Assembly: GCA_030015575.1 (NCBI GenBank)
Contig: CM057338.1
Location: 828,064,353 to 828,128,352 of the forward strand
Direction: 5' to 3'
Length of the DNA: 64,000 nt
From: Agapanthus africanus
Lineage: Eukaryota; Streptophyta; Magnoliopsida; Asparagales; Amaryllidaceae
Shown here: positions 36,058-47,642 of the stretch, one piece after another
Layout of the letters: each line of letters begins with the position of its first letter
How positions within the stretch are numbered: position 1 is the first letter of the stretch
Program-made: the position numbers and the translations under genes
Notes under the pieces: model-generated
What the model saw: the letters and a program-made list of their open reading frames with translations, nothing else
What the model was told of the DNA's origin: nothing
Databases searched by the model: none

Positions 36058-36345
36058 CCGCCACTGCTAAAGCATGTGCCGAGGGTGTCCGCCGCCATCA
36101 AAGCTCGCGCAAGGGCCTTCGCCACCAAGGAACCATACGCAAGAGCCTCCTCCACTGCTAAGGCATGCGCCAAGGGTCCCTGCCGCTATCAAAGCTTGTG
36201 CAAGGGCCTTCGCCATGCCAAGAGCATGCGCCAAGGGCCTTCGCCACCAAGGAACCATGCGCAAGGGCCTCCGCCACTGTTAAGGCATACGCCAAGGGCC
36301 TCTGCCACTAAAGAGCCATGCGCAAAGGTCTCCACCGCACCAAAG
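36058..36345. repeat. Minisatellite of about 30 bp, GC-rich
   Basis: Imperfect head-to-tail units alternate between forms like GCCACCAAGGAACCATGCGC and GCCACTGCTAAGGCATGCGCC, each followed by AAGGGCCTCCGCC or similar. Frames are open on both strands because of the repetition, so the open frames here are not evidence of a gene. Confidence 0.85.
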
Positions 36346-37020
36346 CACCCACTGCGGAAGATACCCATGAAATGAGAGCTGCGAACTTCATGCTCTATGT
36401 TCTAAAACGTGTCCCACGTCCATGACCTTGATCATAAGCCTCTGTGAGGCTAATAAAACCCCTCTTAGTGCACAGAAGAAGGGTTAAGCACTCAAAATCA
36501 TTCTCGTTTCTCAAAAAAATCATTCAAGAACTCATGTGCTCAATTACTCAAAAGGATGCAACAACATTCAAGAAATTCAAGTCCCAAAATGGAAAGAAGA
36601 GAAGAGCAAAACGTAAGTATGGAGCAACAGATCTCTTCTTCTCTACGATTTTCTATGCTCATGTGATGAATAGTGCATTTGCTATAATGAGAACGAATAG
36701 CCTATGTGATTCTCAATAAATAGTTATCCCTGAAACACATAGTTGATGACTCCATTCTTGAATTGTCCAGTGGAATGAAGATTATATAATAAGCCTCATG
36801 ACGACCCTAAAACTGAATTATGGGACTTGCAAAAGTTATCTCTTTTCGGATACACTTCGAAGTTATCCCCATGTATACAAATACTCAGAGTTATCCACCC
36901 TATGAGATCATCCTAATAAATGACTTCGTGGATGTATACATGGGTGAAGAATGAATAAACACTTATTCATACATACAGAACATGAAATCATACAATGAAA
37001 ACTTGACAAATCAAGACATG
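36346..37020. other. Spacer without recognised gene
   Basis: About 675 bp of AT-rich sequence. A plus-strand frame of 91 codons at 36444-36719 has low-complexity, Lys- and Phe-rich content and no domain I recognise. It could be part of an old LTR, but no ends are visible. Confidence 0.45.
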
Positions 37021-37570
37021 GCAGAACCCCCTCCCAGCACTAAAGCCTTGGCGGAGAACCCCCAATGGGCCCCGCATCCTCTAAATCCTTGACGGAGATC
37101 TCCCAGAAACCTACGCACTCCAAGCATGTGGCGGCACCATCCGATGGGTCCCACATCAACCAAGTTTTTGGCAGAGACCCCCATAGGCCTACGCACTCCA
37201 AGCACGTGGCAGCACCCTCTGATGGGTCCCATGTCAACCAAGTCCTTAGCGGAGAACCCCAGAGGCCTCCGCACTCCTCCAAACACACGGCGGTACCTTC
37301 TGATGGGTCCCACATCAACCAAGTCTTTGGCAGAGACCCCCAGAGGTCTCCACCCTCCTCCAAACATGTGGCAGCACCCTCCGATGGGCCCTACATCAAC
37401 CAAGTCTTTAACGAGGAGCCCCCAATAGGCCCCGCATCCTACAAATCACTGGCGGAGACCCCCCAAAGGGTCCTGCATCCTCCAAATCACTGACAGAACC
37501 CTCCAATGGGCCCCGCATCCTCCAAGTCCTTGGCGGAGACCCTTAGAAGTCTCCTCATCCTCAAAATCTA
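37021..37570. repeat. Tandem repeat of 78-81 bp
   Basis: GATGGGTCC or its variant GATGGGCCC recurs at 37143, 37221, 37302 and 37383, so spacings are 78, 81 and 81, all multiples of three. Shorter derived units continue to about 37570. One plus frame (37065-37493) stays open with peptide units like KHVAAPSDGSHINQVFGRDP, but long frames are also open on the minus strand. Coding is unproven. Confidence 0.85.
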
Positions 37571-37640
37571 TGGAGGCAACCCTAATAGCCTCTATAATAG
37601 TACCAAAATCCATGATGACAAGTCAAATACCCCCAAACTG

Positions 37641-38435
37641 CCTGGTCCAAGATGACCCTAAACTAAAAGTGGACCCCCAAGTCCCTAAACTGGATCTATG
37701 GACCACTACATCTCTAAACTGGAGTTTCACCCTATGAAGAGTAAAATAACTTTCCATATACTATCCACGGGCTACCATCGTGACATAGAAGTCATTAAAA
37801 CCACCACCAACCTGTCCTATGGCGGGCTACCATATACAATCCATTGGCAACCATCGTGACACAAAAGTCGTCCCCCGCCATATCACTGATTATATACTCT
37901 GCTTGGTCTGGAATGACCTTAAACCAATATTGCATCCGAAACGATTCCAAACTACTGCCTGGTCCGAGATGACCCTAAACTAAAAGTGGACCCCCAAGTC
38001 CCTAAACTGGATTTATGGACCACTACGTCCCTAAACTGGAGTTTCGCCCTATGGAGAGTAAAATTACTTTCCATATACCATCCATAGGCTACCATCATGA
38101 CATAAAAGTCATCAAAACCACCACCAACCTGCCCTAAGGCGGGCTACCATATATCAACCTTCCATATACCATCTATAGGCTTCCGTCGTGACACAGAAGT
38201 CATCCCTCGCCATATCACTGATCATATACTTTACTTGGTCTGGAATGACCTTAAACCAATACTGCACCCGAAACGACTCCAAACTACTGCCTGGTCCGAG
38301 ATGACTCTAAACTAAAAGTGGACCCCCAAGTCCCGAAACTGGATCCATGGACCACTATGTCCCTAAACTGGAGTCCCATCCTATAGAAAGTAAAATAACT
38401 TGTCATATACAATCCACGGGCACCTATCATGGCAT
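37641..38435. repeat. Tandem repeat of about 320-330 bp
   Basis: CCTGGTCC at 37641, 37958 and 38290 starts three copies of a unit that includes GTGGACCCCCAAGTCCC and CTAAACTGGAGT. No coding capacity was recognised. Confidence 0.85.
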
Positions 38436-38440
38436 AGAAT

Positions 38441-38830
38441 CCAACTGTCCTTTTTGTACCACCAGGTGTGCACCTTGCGACATGCACCTTTCTCACCAAG
38501 TCCCCATCGGACGTGCTGGTCAACCATCACCGTCTTTTAAACAACCATCGTGATATAAAAGTCAATGTCCTACTATTGCTATGTCCGAGATTACTTTAAA
38601 CTACTACCTATGTTCGGGACGACTTTAAACTACTACTTATGTCCGAAACATCATTAAACTACTGCTACGTCCGAAACAGCCATCGTGTTGGCCAACTGTC
38701 CTTTTTGGTACCACCAGGTGTGCACCCTGCGACATGCACCTTTCTCACCAAGTCCCCACCGGACGTGCTGGTCAACCATCACCGTCTTTTAAACAACCAT
38801 CGTGACATAAAAGTCAATGTCCTACTACTG
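38441..38830. repeat. Two copies of a unit spaced about 251 bp
   Basis: A block beginning CCAACTGTCCTTTTTG and running past GTGCACC, GGACGTGCTGGTCAACC and CATCGTGA occurs at 38441 and 38692. The copies differ at few sites. Confidence 0.85.
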
Positions 38831-39065
38831 CTTGTCCGAGACGACTTTAAACTGCCACCTATGTTCGAGATGACTTTAAACTACTACTTATGTCCGAAAC
38901 AACATTAAACTACCGCCACGTCCAAAACGACTCCAAACTACTGCCACGTCCGAGATGACTCCAAACTACCGCTACGTCCAAGATGACTTTAAACTACTAC
39001 CTATATCCAAGACGACTTTAAATTACTACCTATGTCCGAGACGACTTTAAACTACTACTGTTCTA
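38575..39065. repeat. Short tandem repeat of about 28-30 bp
   Basis: Units like TATGTCCGAGACGACTTTAA followed by ACTACTACC repeat, interleaved with the 251-bp block. Related words occur in the 320-bp repeat, so the whole array seems to have grown from one seed. Confidence 0.8.
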
Positions 39066-39318
39066 CGGTCTGGATCATACATTCTATAAAACCATATACA
39101 ATCTAGGGACGTAAACAACAGCGAGAATGCATGCCTACTTTGCAGGGAAAGCGTACACAGCAAAAGATGCAATTTTTTAGTGCACATAAACAATGCGATT
39201 ACATATGTATAAAATAAGCTGTATCTCTAATGCAACTGTTAATATGAAATATATGCTGTGATTGTTGCTCCTGCTTTATATTTTGTATTGTTATTGCCAT
39301 TTAATACTTGTTAGAAAT
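39066..39318. other. Spacer up to E target site
   Basis: AT-rich sequence in which I recognise nothing. It ends in GAAAT (39314-39318), the left copy of E's target duplication. Confidence 0.6.
39314..39318. repeat. Target duplication GAAAT, left of E
   Basis: The same five bases occur at 58107-58111, directly after the outer end of E's 5' LTR. This ties together two positions almost 19 kb apart. Confidence 0.9.
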
Positions 39319-41358
39319 TGAAGGGTTACACTAGCGCCCCGGCCAACTTCCGTGGCCAAATGTGGAACAAAAATTTCGTAGCGATAACAAACTTAGCGCT
39401 AACATAAACCCTAACCGGATCTTTACCATAAACCTAGTTAGCACTTAATAGAGTTCTATCTACTATGATAGAAGTTATACCTAAAGAAACCAAGTCCTCC
39501 GGGTCTTCGATCCTCTCCTTAAGCTCCTCGATGGTAGTATGGATCGTGCTTGAACTCCAGCCTCCTTGAGTCGAAAATGATCCACCCGAGAGTCTATAGT
39601 CCAAACTCCACCTTAAGAACCGAGGTAACTAGGGTAACAAGAATGCTAAGCTTGATGTCCTAGGTGATGTAGAGTATTGTGATGGAGTTGTTTGTCTATT
39701 TGATCCCTAATTTTCTCAACACATGAGAGCTTGAGGGATTTGTAGTGAGGAAGAAGAAGGAGAGTATATGAGAGCTCCAAAATGAAGAGAGAGAATGCAA
39801 ATGAGATTATGAGCCATGGAAAAATAAAAACCAATTTTTTATTATGATAATTATGATGGCTAAGTTGATTTGACCACTATCATGTCTCATTTAATTCTAA
39901 GCAAGAAAATATCTTATGCTTAGCAAAAATATCTTGGTCAACATAAGTCAACAAATCAAATGGTCAAACACTAATTAGCCATGACACAATTATCACTAAA
40001 AAGGATTAGTAAACATTTTCCACCACCTCATAATGGTTCTAATCAAGTCAATGGTCAAAACCCTAATGAGGCATCTCCTTCTTCGTTCCTCACAACCGTG
40101 CATACACACCCGCATCCGTATTCCGAAGAATACGAATACCAAGAGACAAAACTGATCCATCTATACAATACTAGGATCCGTCTTACATCAAAGCCCACCA
40201 GTATCATCCGCCCGAACATCATACGCGCATAAGTGCACGTAAATATCGAAGCCCTGCCGTAAAACCATACGGCCTCTACACCTTTTGCCCAATGCAGAGA
40301 AACTCTCTGTGTGGGATTCTAAAGACTCGACACTACGCTGGCAGTGGGTTCAACCACAGGCCGCAAGTGGTACTAGCTGTATGTAACGGTCCCTAGGTAG
40401 ATGTCAAAAAGAAGGTTGACGAGCAAGCTCATCCAAACTTCTACTGAGCCTATCTGTGACAATCTCCGTACAGTTCGGTCTATTCGTCTAAGAGTATCGC
40501 ATATCGGGCCTAGGGGGTGGTAAACGTCAGACCCCTAATAGCGGTATAAGTCGTGTCAGAGTGTAGCCCAGAACACCCTGAGAAACTACTGGAAACACTA
40601 CCAGTAAATCTCGCTTGCCCTGGCCAGGGACGACTATGTGTAATGGCTCTCCTAGACACAGCGCGATATCAACCCCCAATACCGGGAGAGACGAATCCTG
40701 TCTAACCGTCACTGCCTCCAAGTGCTTCGGGACTGCACCCAACTACTACCAGTTTGCACGACTCAATAGAGCCGTGGTAGGGTAGAAATCAAAGAACAGT
40801 GGGAACACACTTGAGGCGAAGTGGCAGTGTCAAGTCAACGGACTAAGCTGTACTCATGTCACCTGGGAACTGTTAACTGACGATAGGTATAATACCAACC
40901 AACAGTTCCTGACGAGTCTTGTCCAGTGTACTCATAACCTAACTAGCATCTGCATACTATCTCCAGTATGACATACTGATGGCTGTGGGACAGACCATCT
41001 TCCCTGCTGGGATGAGAAGCGTATGCACCAGTCTACTCTGGAGTATCGATGCCCTGTCTCGATAATCCTATGACTAGGGACCTGTATAAGGATGTGCTTA
41101 TAGACTACCCAGCCCCCACTAATGTGATCTCCATCACAACGCCGGTAGTCAAGCAAAGATCCTAAGGGCTCCATCAATATGTATAAGCGATATGTTAAAA
41201 AAACATATACACATATTAAGATAGATACAAACCAAGTAGCATATTACAATATTGAGCAAGACTATCGTAAACCCTTATTTGTATATCCCAAGCTTCCAAA
41301 ATGTATTATACAAACTAGTACTATAAAATAATGGCCTCTAGGGCATACATATCCAACA
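39319..41358 (-). repeat. Element E 3' LTR
   Basis: 2040 bp. On the minus strand it begins TGTTGGATATGTATGCCC and ends AACCCTTCA. Its outer half (39319-39860) differs from A-D but shares AGCGCCCCGGCC with element F. The inner half matches the common copia LTR of the window. Confidence 0.93.
40587..40629 (-). other. LTR palindrome plus stem-loop (E, 3' LTR)
   Basis: CCCTGGCCAGGG (40618-40629) lies beside arms TACTGG (40587-40592) and CCAGTA (40601-40606). Here the stem uses a G-C pair where C has G-U and D has A-U. Confidence 0.75.
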
Positions 41359-41371
41359 ATCTCCCACTTGC
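41359..41371 (-). other. Element E polypurine tract
   Basis: On the minus strand GCAAGTGGGAGAT lies directly before the LTR TG, as in the plus-strand elements. Confidence 0.85.
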
Positions 41372-41458
41372 ACTATAGGCCAGTAATTGGCGTACCGCAT
41401 ACCTAACGTTTGCTCTATGGCCAGCTGCTGGCATACCGCATACCCAATAGTTCAAAAG

Positions 41459-44400
41459 TCACTCGAACTGTGTTTGAGGGAGGGCCTTTGTGAATGGATC
41501 CGCCGTGTTGTATTTTGTGTCCACTCTCCGTACCTCGATCTCCTGGCGATCAATGATCTCCCTGATCAGGTGATACCGCCTTAAGATGTGTCTGGACTTC
41601 TGATGGGACCTTGGTTCCTTCGCTAAAGCTATAGCCCCATTGTTATCGCAATACAAAGGTATTGGGTCAACAATGGACGGAACCACCTGAAGTTCACTAA
41701 TGAACTTCTTCATCCAGATCGCCTCTTTTGCGGCATCGCTTGTAGCAATGTATTCAGCCTCCATCGTCGAGTTTGCGACTGTATCCTGTTTGGAACTCTT
41801 CCAACTTACCTCCCTTTCGTTGAAGGTAAACACAAAACCGGAGACAGATTTGTTGTCGTCCTTGTCACTCTGGAAGCTTGAATCGGTATAGGACTCGACC
41901 CTGAGGTCTCCATTATCGTAAACCAGGAACATCTCCTTAGTCCTTCTCAGGTACTTGAGAATGTTCTTCACTGCCGTCCAGTGGTTCTCACCTGGGTCTG
42001 ACTGATACCGGCTCACCACACTTAGTGCGTAAGCTACATCTGGTCTTGTACATAGCATCGCATACATTATAGATCTTATCGCCGAAGCGTAAGGTATAAT
42101 GCTCATGCGAACCCTCTCCTCGTCAGTCTTGCGAGACATCTTCTTGGAGAGGGTGATTCCGTGGAATGCTGGTATATTACCGCGTTTGGAATCTTCCATA
42201 CTAAATCTCTTTAGTACGGTCTCTATGTACCTGGACTGCGAAAGTCCCAATAATCTCTTGGATCTATCTCTGTAGATCTTGATCCCCAGTATGCATGTGG
42301 CATCACCCAGGTCCTTCATGGAGAACCGTTGTGACAAGAATAGCTTGACCGATTGTAGCATAGGAATGTCATTTCCTATCAAAAGAATGTCGTCCATGTA
42401 CAAGACTAGGAATACGACAGTTCGTCCTACAATCTTCTTATAAATACAAGGCTCATCTTCGTTTTTGATAAAGTCAAATTCCTTGATTGCTTCATCAAAA
42501 CAGATGTTCCAGCTCCGCGATGCCTGCTTTAATCCATAATTTGATTTGAGCAACTTGCACACCTTCCCGCTGCTCCCACTGTCTACAAAACCTTCTGGTT
42601 GATCCATATAAACACACTCTTCCAAACTGCCATTTAGAAAAGCCGTTTTTACGTCCATCTGCTAGATTTCATAGTCATGGAAAGCAATAATGGAAAATAG
42701 GATCTAGATGGATTTGAGCATAGCCACTGGAGAAAAAGTTTCGTCATAGTCCACACCAGGTCTTTGACGAAAACCTTTTGCAACGAGTCTAGCCTTATAG
42801 GTTTCCACCTGCCCATCTACACTAAGTTTCCTTTTGTAGATCCATTTGCATCCAACGGGTTTTACCCCAGATGGAGCAATATCCAAGGTCCACACTTTAT
42901 TGGTGTACATGGACTCCATTTCGGATCGCATAGCATCCGGCCACTTATCAGAGTCCCTACTGATAATGGCCTGCCTGAAACTGGTAGGGTCATCTTCTTC
43001 CAAGATGCAATCCTCTCGATCCCTGTCTATGAGAAAACCGCAGTATCTCTAGGGCGGATGAGAAATCCTACCAGATCTGCGGAGTGGCTGAGGTTCGTCT
43101 GGGGTTACTGAATCTAGCGGTTCCTACAAGTCTTCAGTTACATTTTGTGGTTCATGGATTTCTCCCAGTTCTACTGTACTCCCACTAGTTTCTTTTGCAA
43201 GAAATTCCCTTTCTAAAAAGGTAGCATGGCGAGATACAAACACCTTCTGTTCCTCAGTGTGGTAGAACAGATATCCTAGTGAATCCTTAGGATATCCCAC
43301 AAATTTACATAGAACTGACCGTGCCTCTAGCTTGTCCGGTTTCTGTGTTTTCACATAGGCTGGACAACCCTATATCTTAAATCGCTTAAGATATGGATTT
43401 TGTCCACTCCATACTTCATATGGAGTCTTAGGCACAGATTTGGATGGAACGTAGTTCAGTAAGTATGCAGCTGTTTGAAGCGCATATCCCCAAAATGAAA
43501 AAGGCAACTCAGTGTCACTCATCATGGAGCGAACCATATCCAATAAGGTACGATTCCTCCGCTCCGATACACCGTTGTGCTGTGGTGTGTAAGGAGGAGT
43601 AAGCTGAGAGAGAACTCCATTCTCTTTTAAGTAATCTAGGAATTCCGTGCTTAAGTACTCCCCTCCCCTATCAGACCGGAGGATCTTGATACTTTTGCCA
43701 GTCGGTTCTCTACTTCGTTTCTGAATTCTTTGAATTTCTCAAAAGCTTCAGATTTGTGTTTCATGAGATACACATATCCGAACCTAGAGAGATCGTCAGT
43801 GAATGTGATGAAATACAAGAACCCTCCCCTTGCATGTATAGACATCAGACCACATACATCACTGTGTATGAGTCCCAAGAGCTCTGCTGCTTTTTCTCCA
43901 TGTCTGGTGAACGGAGATTTGGTCATCTTTCCTTTGAGATAAGTCTGACAAGTTTAATAAGATGAAAATTCGAACGTATTCAAGAGTCCATCTTTATGCA
44001 ACTTACTTAGTCTTTTCTCTCCGATATGACCAAGTCTACAATGCCACAAGTAGGATTCGTTCCTATCTGAACTCTTTCTCTTGCATGTGTTTTGTACAAT
44101 GAGAACTGTATTCTGATTTAGAACATAGATACCATTACACAGTATACCTTCTGCAACCAGTACCTTATCAAGGTAAATGTTCATGATATTTCTATCAAGA
44201 ACAAAGTTATATCCATCTTTATCAAGTAAAGAAACTGATATGATGTTGCAAACCATGGAAGGTACATAGTAGCAATTGTTCAAAATCATAGTATTGCCAT
44301 TTGGCAACATTGGTGATATTCACCGACGGCTGCAGCATTAACTTGTGCTCCGTTCCCTACCCTGAGGGACATATCACCAGGTGCAACTTTCCTACTTTCT

Positions 44401-44735
44401 CTTAGTCGCTGCAATAGATTACAGATATGAGATCCCGATCCGGTATCTAGTACCCAGGAGGTAGGACTGAACGAAAAGCAGTTCTTAATTACAAGAACAC
44501 CTGAAGTAGATGCATTAGTATGCTTCCTCTTCAATGGGGTCTTCTTGGAATCCAGACTATCCTCTTTCCTCTGCTCGTACTTACGATCGCCATCATAAGT
44601 TAGAGCCAAACTGACATTCCCCAGCCCCGAAGAATTCGGATCGGTCAAGCGATACATTTTATTATCTTGATTAGGGAGTGAAATGGTTGCTACCTGGAGA
44701 GAGAGAAAAGAAACACTCAGCGTGCGCTCTTGCAA
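41459..44735 (-). pseudogene. Element E protease-integrase-RT-RNase H fossil
   Basis: On the minus strand from 44735: a short frame replacing gag (contains LQVATISLPNQDN), protease LDTGSGSHICN (about 44430-44460), pre-integrase HCRLGHIGEKRLSKL (about 44005-44050), an integrase core with GLIHSDVCGLM (about 43850), RT with KWIYKRKLSVDGQVETYK (about 42800) and YMDDILLIGND (about 42366-42398), and RNase H with TDSSFQSDKDDNKS (about 41860) and ADPFTKALPQ (about 41480). RT and RNase H are the best kept of the gag-less elements here. It is Tork/Angela-like, with several breaks. Confidence 0.9.
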
Positions 44736-45183
44736 GATTAGATTGGTTATTAATTTATCTAATCAGGATGGCTCCCACTGTTTCCTCGAATTCTTCTTCA
44801 AACCTTAAAAGAAGAACTAGTCAGGATTAATCGCACATCACAATACTTGCTCAACCTTTCAGCCAGGCTAGTGTTGGTACTTCGAGGGAGGTTTTCTAAC
44901 GCTTTCGTGAAGTTCTTTAATTATATAACCTCTTTTCCGTGGAGGCGTAGCCCCGCTAACACCGTTCTAGACACTTACTTGGTTTATAGCATTGATTGTT
45001 AAGTGAAATAATCTCCCGAGAGTAATCCAACTCATCAGTGGGATCGGGATCCAACTGTCATTGTGTGATGACCTAGATGGAATCCACTCTAGTCACCACA
45101 CTCCAGAAAGCATGCTGAATCTGCAAGTTTCCTGTATATTTGAAACTCCCGATGTGGTTTTTACCCCTAGGACCCTAGTGACC

Positions 45184-45368
45184 TTGGCGGAGTCAACAAA
45201 TCAAAGACTCATAGTCAAGTTCAACTCGTCATTATCTGGATTGCATCAAAACCACCCACATAACCCTTGACGGAGTCAACAAGGTTATGCGACTGTCCTA
45301 ACTAATCCCATTTAGTGCTACAAACAAGCACCACTCAGCTACCGTACACTACGCCTTGACGGAGTCAA
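45184..45368 (-). other. Array of three small hairpins in E leader
   Basis: Minus-strand arms TTGAC and GTCAA (or GCCAA) around a short loop lie at 45184-45196, 45267-45279 and 45356-45368, spaced about 83 and 89 bases, matching A and C. Confidence 0.72.
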
Positions 45369-45524
45369 CAAACGCAGCACGACTACTAAGTGTTAGTTGT
45401 AAGAAATGACGGAGGGCTACGGTAGGGTTTTTGGCAAAAAACCCGTTAATGTAATGAACTTGATATCGTTGAAGGAACTTGATAGCTTTTGAAAATATAT
45501 TGTGGCGAAAACCTTTGCTACAGA

Positions 45525-45760
45525 GGTCACTCCCGGTGAAGGGATTTCGGCTCTTTCCTCGTAGAATGAGGTGCAGGATATTCTAACTGAATACCGCGAT
45601 GAAAAGAAAAAATAATCGACTATAGAGAAGTAATTACATTGACGAAAACTTTTACTCAAGGGGTCACTCCCGATGAAGGGATCTCGGCCCTTGCCTCGTC
45701 GAATGAGGTGCTGGATATTCCAAACTGAATACCACTGTGCAAAGCAAAAGAGAACGTCTA
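45525..45760 (-). repeat. Leader duplication in E
   Basis: GGTCACTCCC followed by GTGAAGGGA or ATGAAGGGA occurs at 45525 and 45662 (plus-strand reading). It is the counterpart of the 147-bp-spaced duplication of A and C. Confidence 0.85.
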
Positions 45761-46103
45761 TAATGTCTGTTTTTAAAACTTGGTTCCAACGACATCTTTT
45801 AGGTTTATTTTATTTCATTAATCAAAATTAATGCCGTCCCATCAATGTAACCTACCACACCGGAAAAGAACGAAAATACGATGTACGTATATGCCATCCG
45901 CATTCGCCACTGGGCCCCGTCATGACCCGTTAGGTTACTTAACTAAAGACAGAGCGGGGGCTGGACTACCGCGGGTGTAAAACATATACAACATCTACCA
46001 GTATATATATATAAGTATATACAACATTCGTCCCAGGCATGATAGTAAATAACATCACAGAAACACAGCTAACAATACAGAATGGTAGATAATCTTGGAG
46101 CCC

Positions 46104-46134
46104 CGGGTTTCATTTGAGCCACAAATAAAACCCG
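46104..46134 (-). other. Conserved long hairpin in E leader
   Basis: On the minus strand CGGGTTTTATTT pairs with AAATGAAACCCG through all 12 positions with one G-U. The bases differ from A and D but the pairing is kept. Confidence 0.78.
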
Positions 46135-47094
46135 ACGTTCCCTGTTGTGTGGATAGCTTATGCAATGAAAAGCTGTACCCCCTACGAGTGAGGCGAATAG
46201 CCCGCCAATTCTAGAATGAAGCCTCATCCGTCTCAACACCATGAGAAAGAATCCCCCTCCGTCTCAATGCCATAAGAAAGAAGCCCCCTCCGTCTCAACT
46301 CCATGAGATGCGGGCTTGCTGCCTTTCTAGAACCCGGCTATTCGTACACTCCACCGTGGGGTAACCATAGTACAAAAAAAGAAAATAATATGTACAAACG
46401 GCGACATCGACCTCAGCCCGGTCGTGCCCCAAAATAATATACAACCCGGAAAAGACGGCTGTCCACATGTCGGACGCTCGCCCCGCAATAACAAATGTAC
46501 AAATGAATTTAAACTGTACCACTAACATTTCATCACATGCTATCCATCACAACTATCCAACCACAATCACAGAACAATCACACAACATCAACGCGAATAT
46601 CACGCTCGCAAAACCCGTCTAAAAGAATATATATCAATTAGACCAGTTTTACCGATCGAGTGACATTCACGGTCGCAGATAAAAGTGAATGAACTGTAAA
46701 CTATTAAACAGTGTTAAATATAATGAATTCGAAACACTCCAAATTTCCCCGTACAGAAAAAACAGATAATCAAATTTGGGTAAAAAGCAAACAACACCAG
46801 AAACCCAAACTCTTAGAGATAAGTGCCCAGAACAGAACTGGAAGCATTTCACCATCACAAAACCGAGGAGGCCGGTTTTTGGGGGGTTTTGGCTGGCCCA
46901 AACATGGTGGAAATGGCTCATTTTTGTTCTGGGTACATCTCATAGTATAAAGATCACACTGCAGTTGTTTAAAAAAATTTTTGAAGCCATTTTAAAAACA
47001 ACAGAAACTGCAGTTTGGATTTCGGTGTTACGGACTTGTTTTGGTTTTGTTGTTTTAACATTGTTTAATCTTGCTAATATAGGGTTTATGGGCT

Positions 47095-47107
47095 GGCTCT
47101 GATACCA
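47095..47107 (-). other. Element E primer binding site
   Basis: On the minus strand TGGTATCAGAGCC, the exact copia initiator-methionine tRNA site, follows the LTR end AACCCTTCA. Confidence 0.93.
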
Positions 47108-47642
47108 TGAAGGGTTACATTAGCGCCCCGGCCAACTTTCATGGCTAAATGCGGAACAAAAATTTCGCAGCGATAACGAACTTGGCGCTAGCATAAACCC
47201 TAACCGGATCTTTACCACAAACCTAGTTAGCACTTAATAGAGTTCTATCTACTATGATAGAAGTTATACCTAAAGAAACCAAGTCCTTCGGGTCTTCGAT
47301 CCTCTCCTTAAGCTTCTCGATGGTAGTACGGATCGTGCTTGAACTCTGGCCTCCTTGAGTCGAAGATGATCCACCTGAGAGTCTATAGTCTAAGCTCCAC
47401 CTCAAGAACTGAGGTAACTAGGGCAACAAAAATTCTAAGCTTGATGTCCTAGGTGATGTAGAGTATTGTGATGGAGTTGTTTGTCTATTTGATCCCTAAT
47501 TTTCTCAACACATGAGAGCTTGAGGGATTTGTAGTGACGAAGAAGAAAGAGAGCATATGAGAGCTCCAAAATGAAGATAGAGAATGCAAATGAGATTATG
47601 AGCCATGGAAAAATAAAAACCAATCTTTTATTATGATAATTA
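47108..47642 (-). repeat. Element E 5' LTR, inner segment
   Basis: It matches 39319-39855. Element D begins at 47643, after AATTA. The rest of E's 5' LTR resumes near 57086. Confidence 0.92.

Larger units (their letters stand above)
44736..47094 (-). other. Element E long non-coding leader
   Basis: About 2.4 kb between primer site and pol, with no credible gene. It carries three small hairpins (45184-45368), a duplication about 137 bp apart (from about 45525 to 45760) and the long hairpin (46104-46134). A GAAA-loop hairpin is weak here. A local repeat of ATGAGAAAGAATCCCCCTCC type lies near 46240-46315. Confidence 0.7.

Noticed and set aside
36067-36375. Overlapping plus- and minus-strand frames in the 30-bp minisatellite
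   Set aside because: Several frames are open at once because of GC-rich repetition; no start context or domain.
37011-37403. Long minus-strand frames of 107-130 codons over the 80-bp repeats
   Set aside because: They are by-products of a stop-free tandem repeat; the peptides are low complexity and overlap an equally long plus frame.
38575-39065. CRISPR-like array of short regular repeats
   Set aside because: There are no unique spacers between repeats, units vary, and the context is plant nuclear DNA.
46667-47102. Frames of 79-108 codons near E's primer site
   Set aside because: They overlap on both strands in E's leader and have no counterpart in A, C or D.
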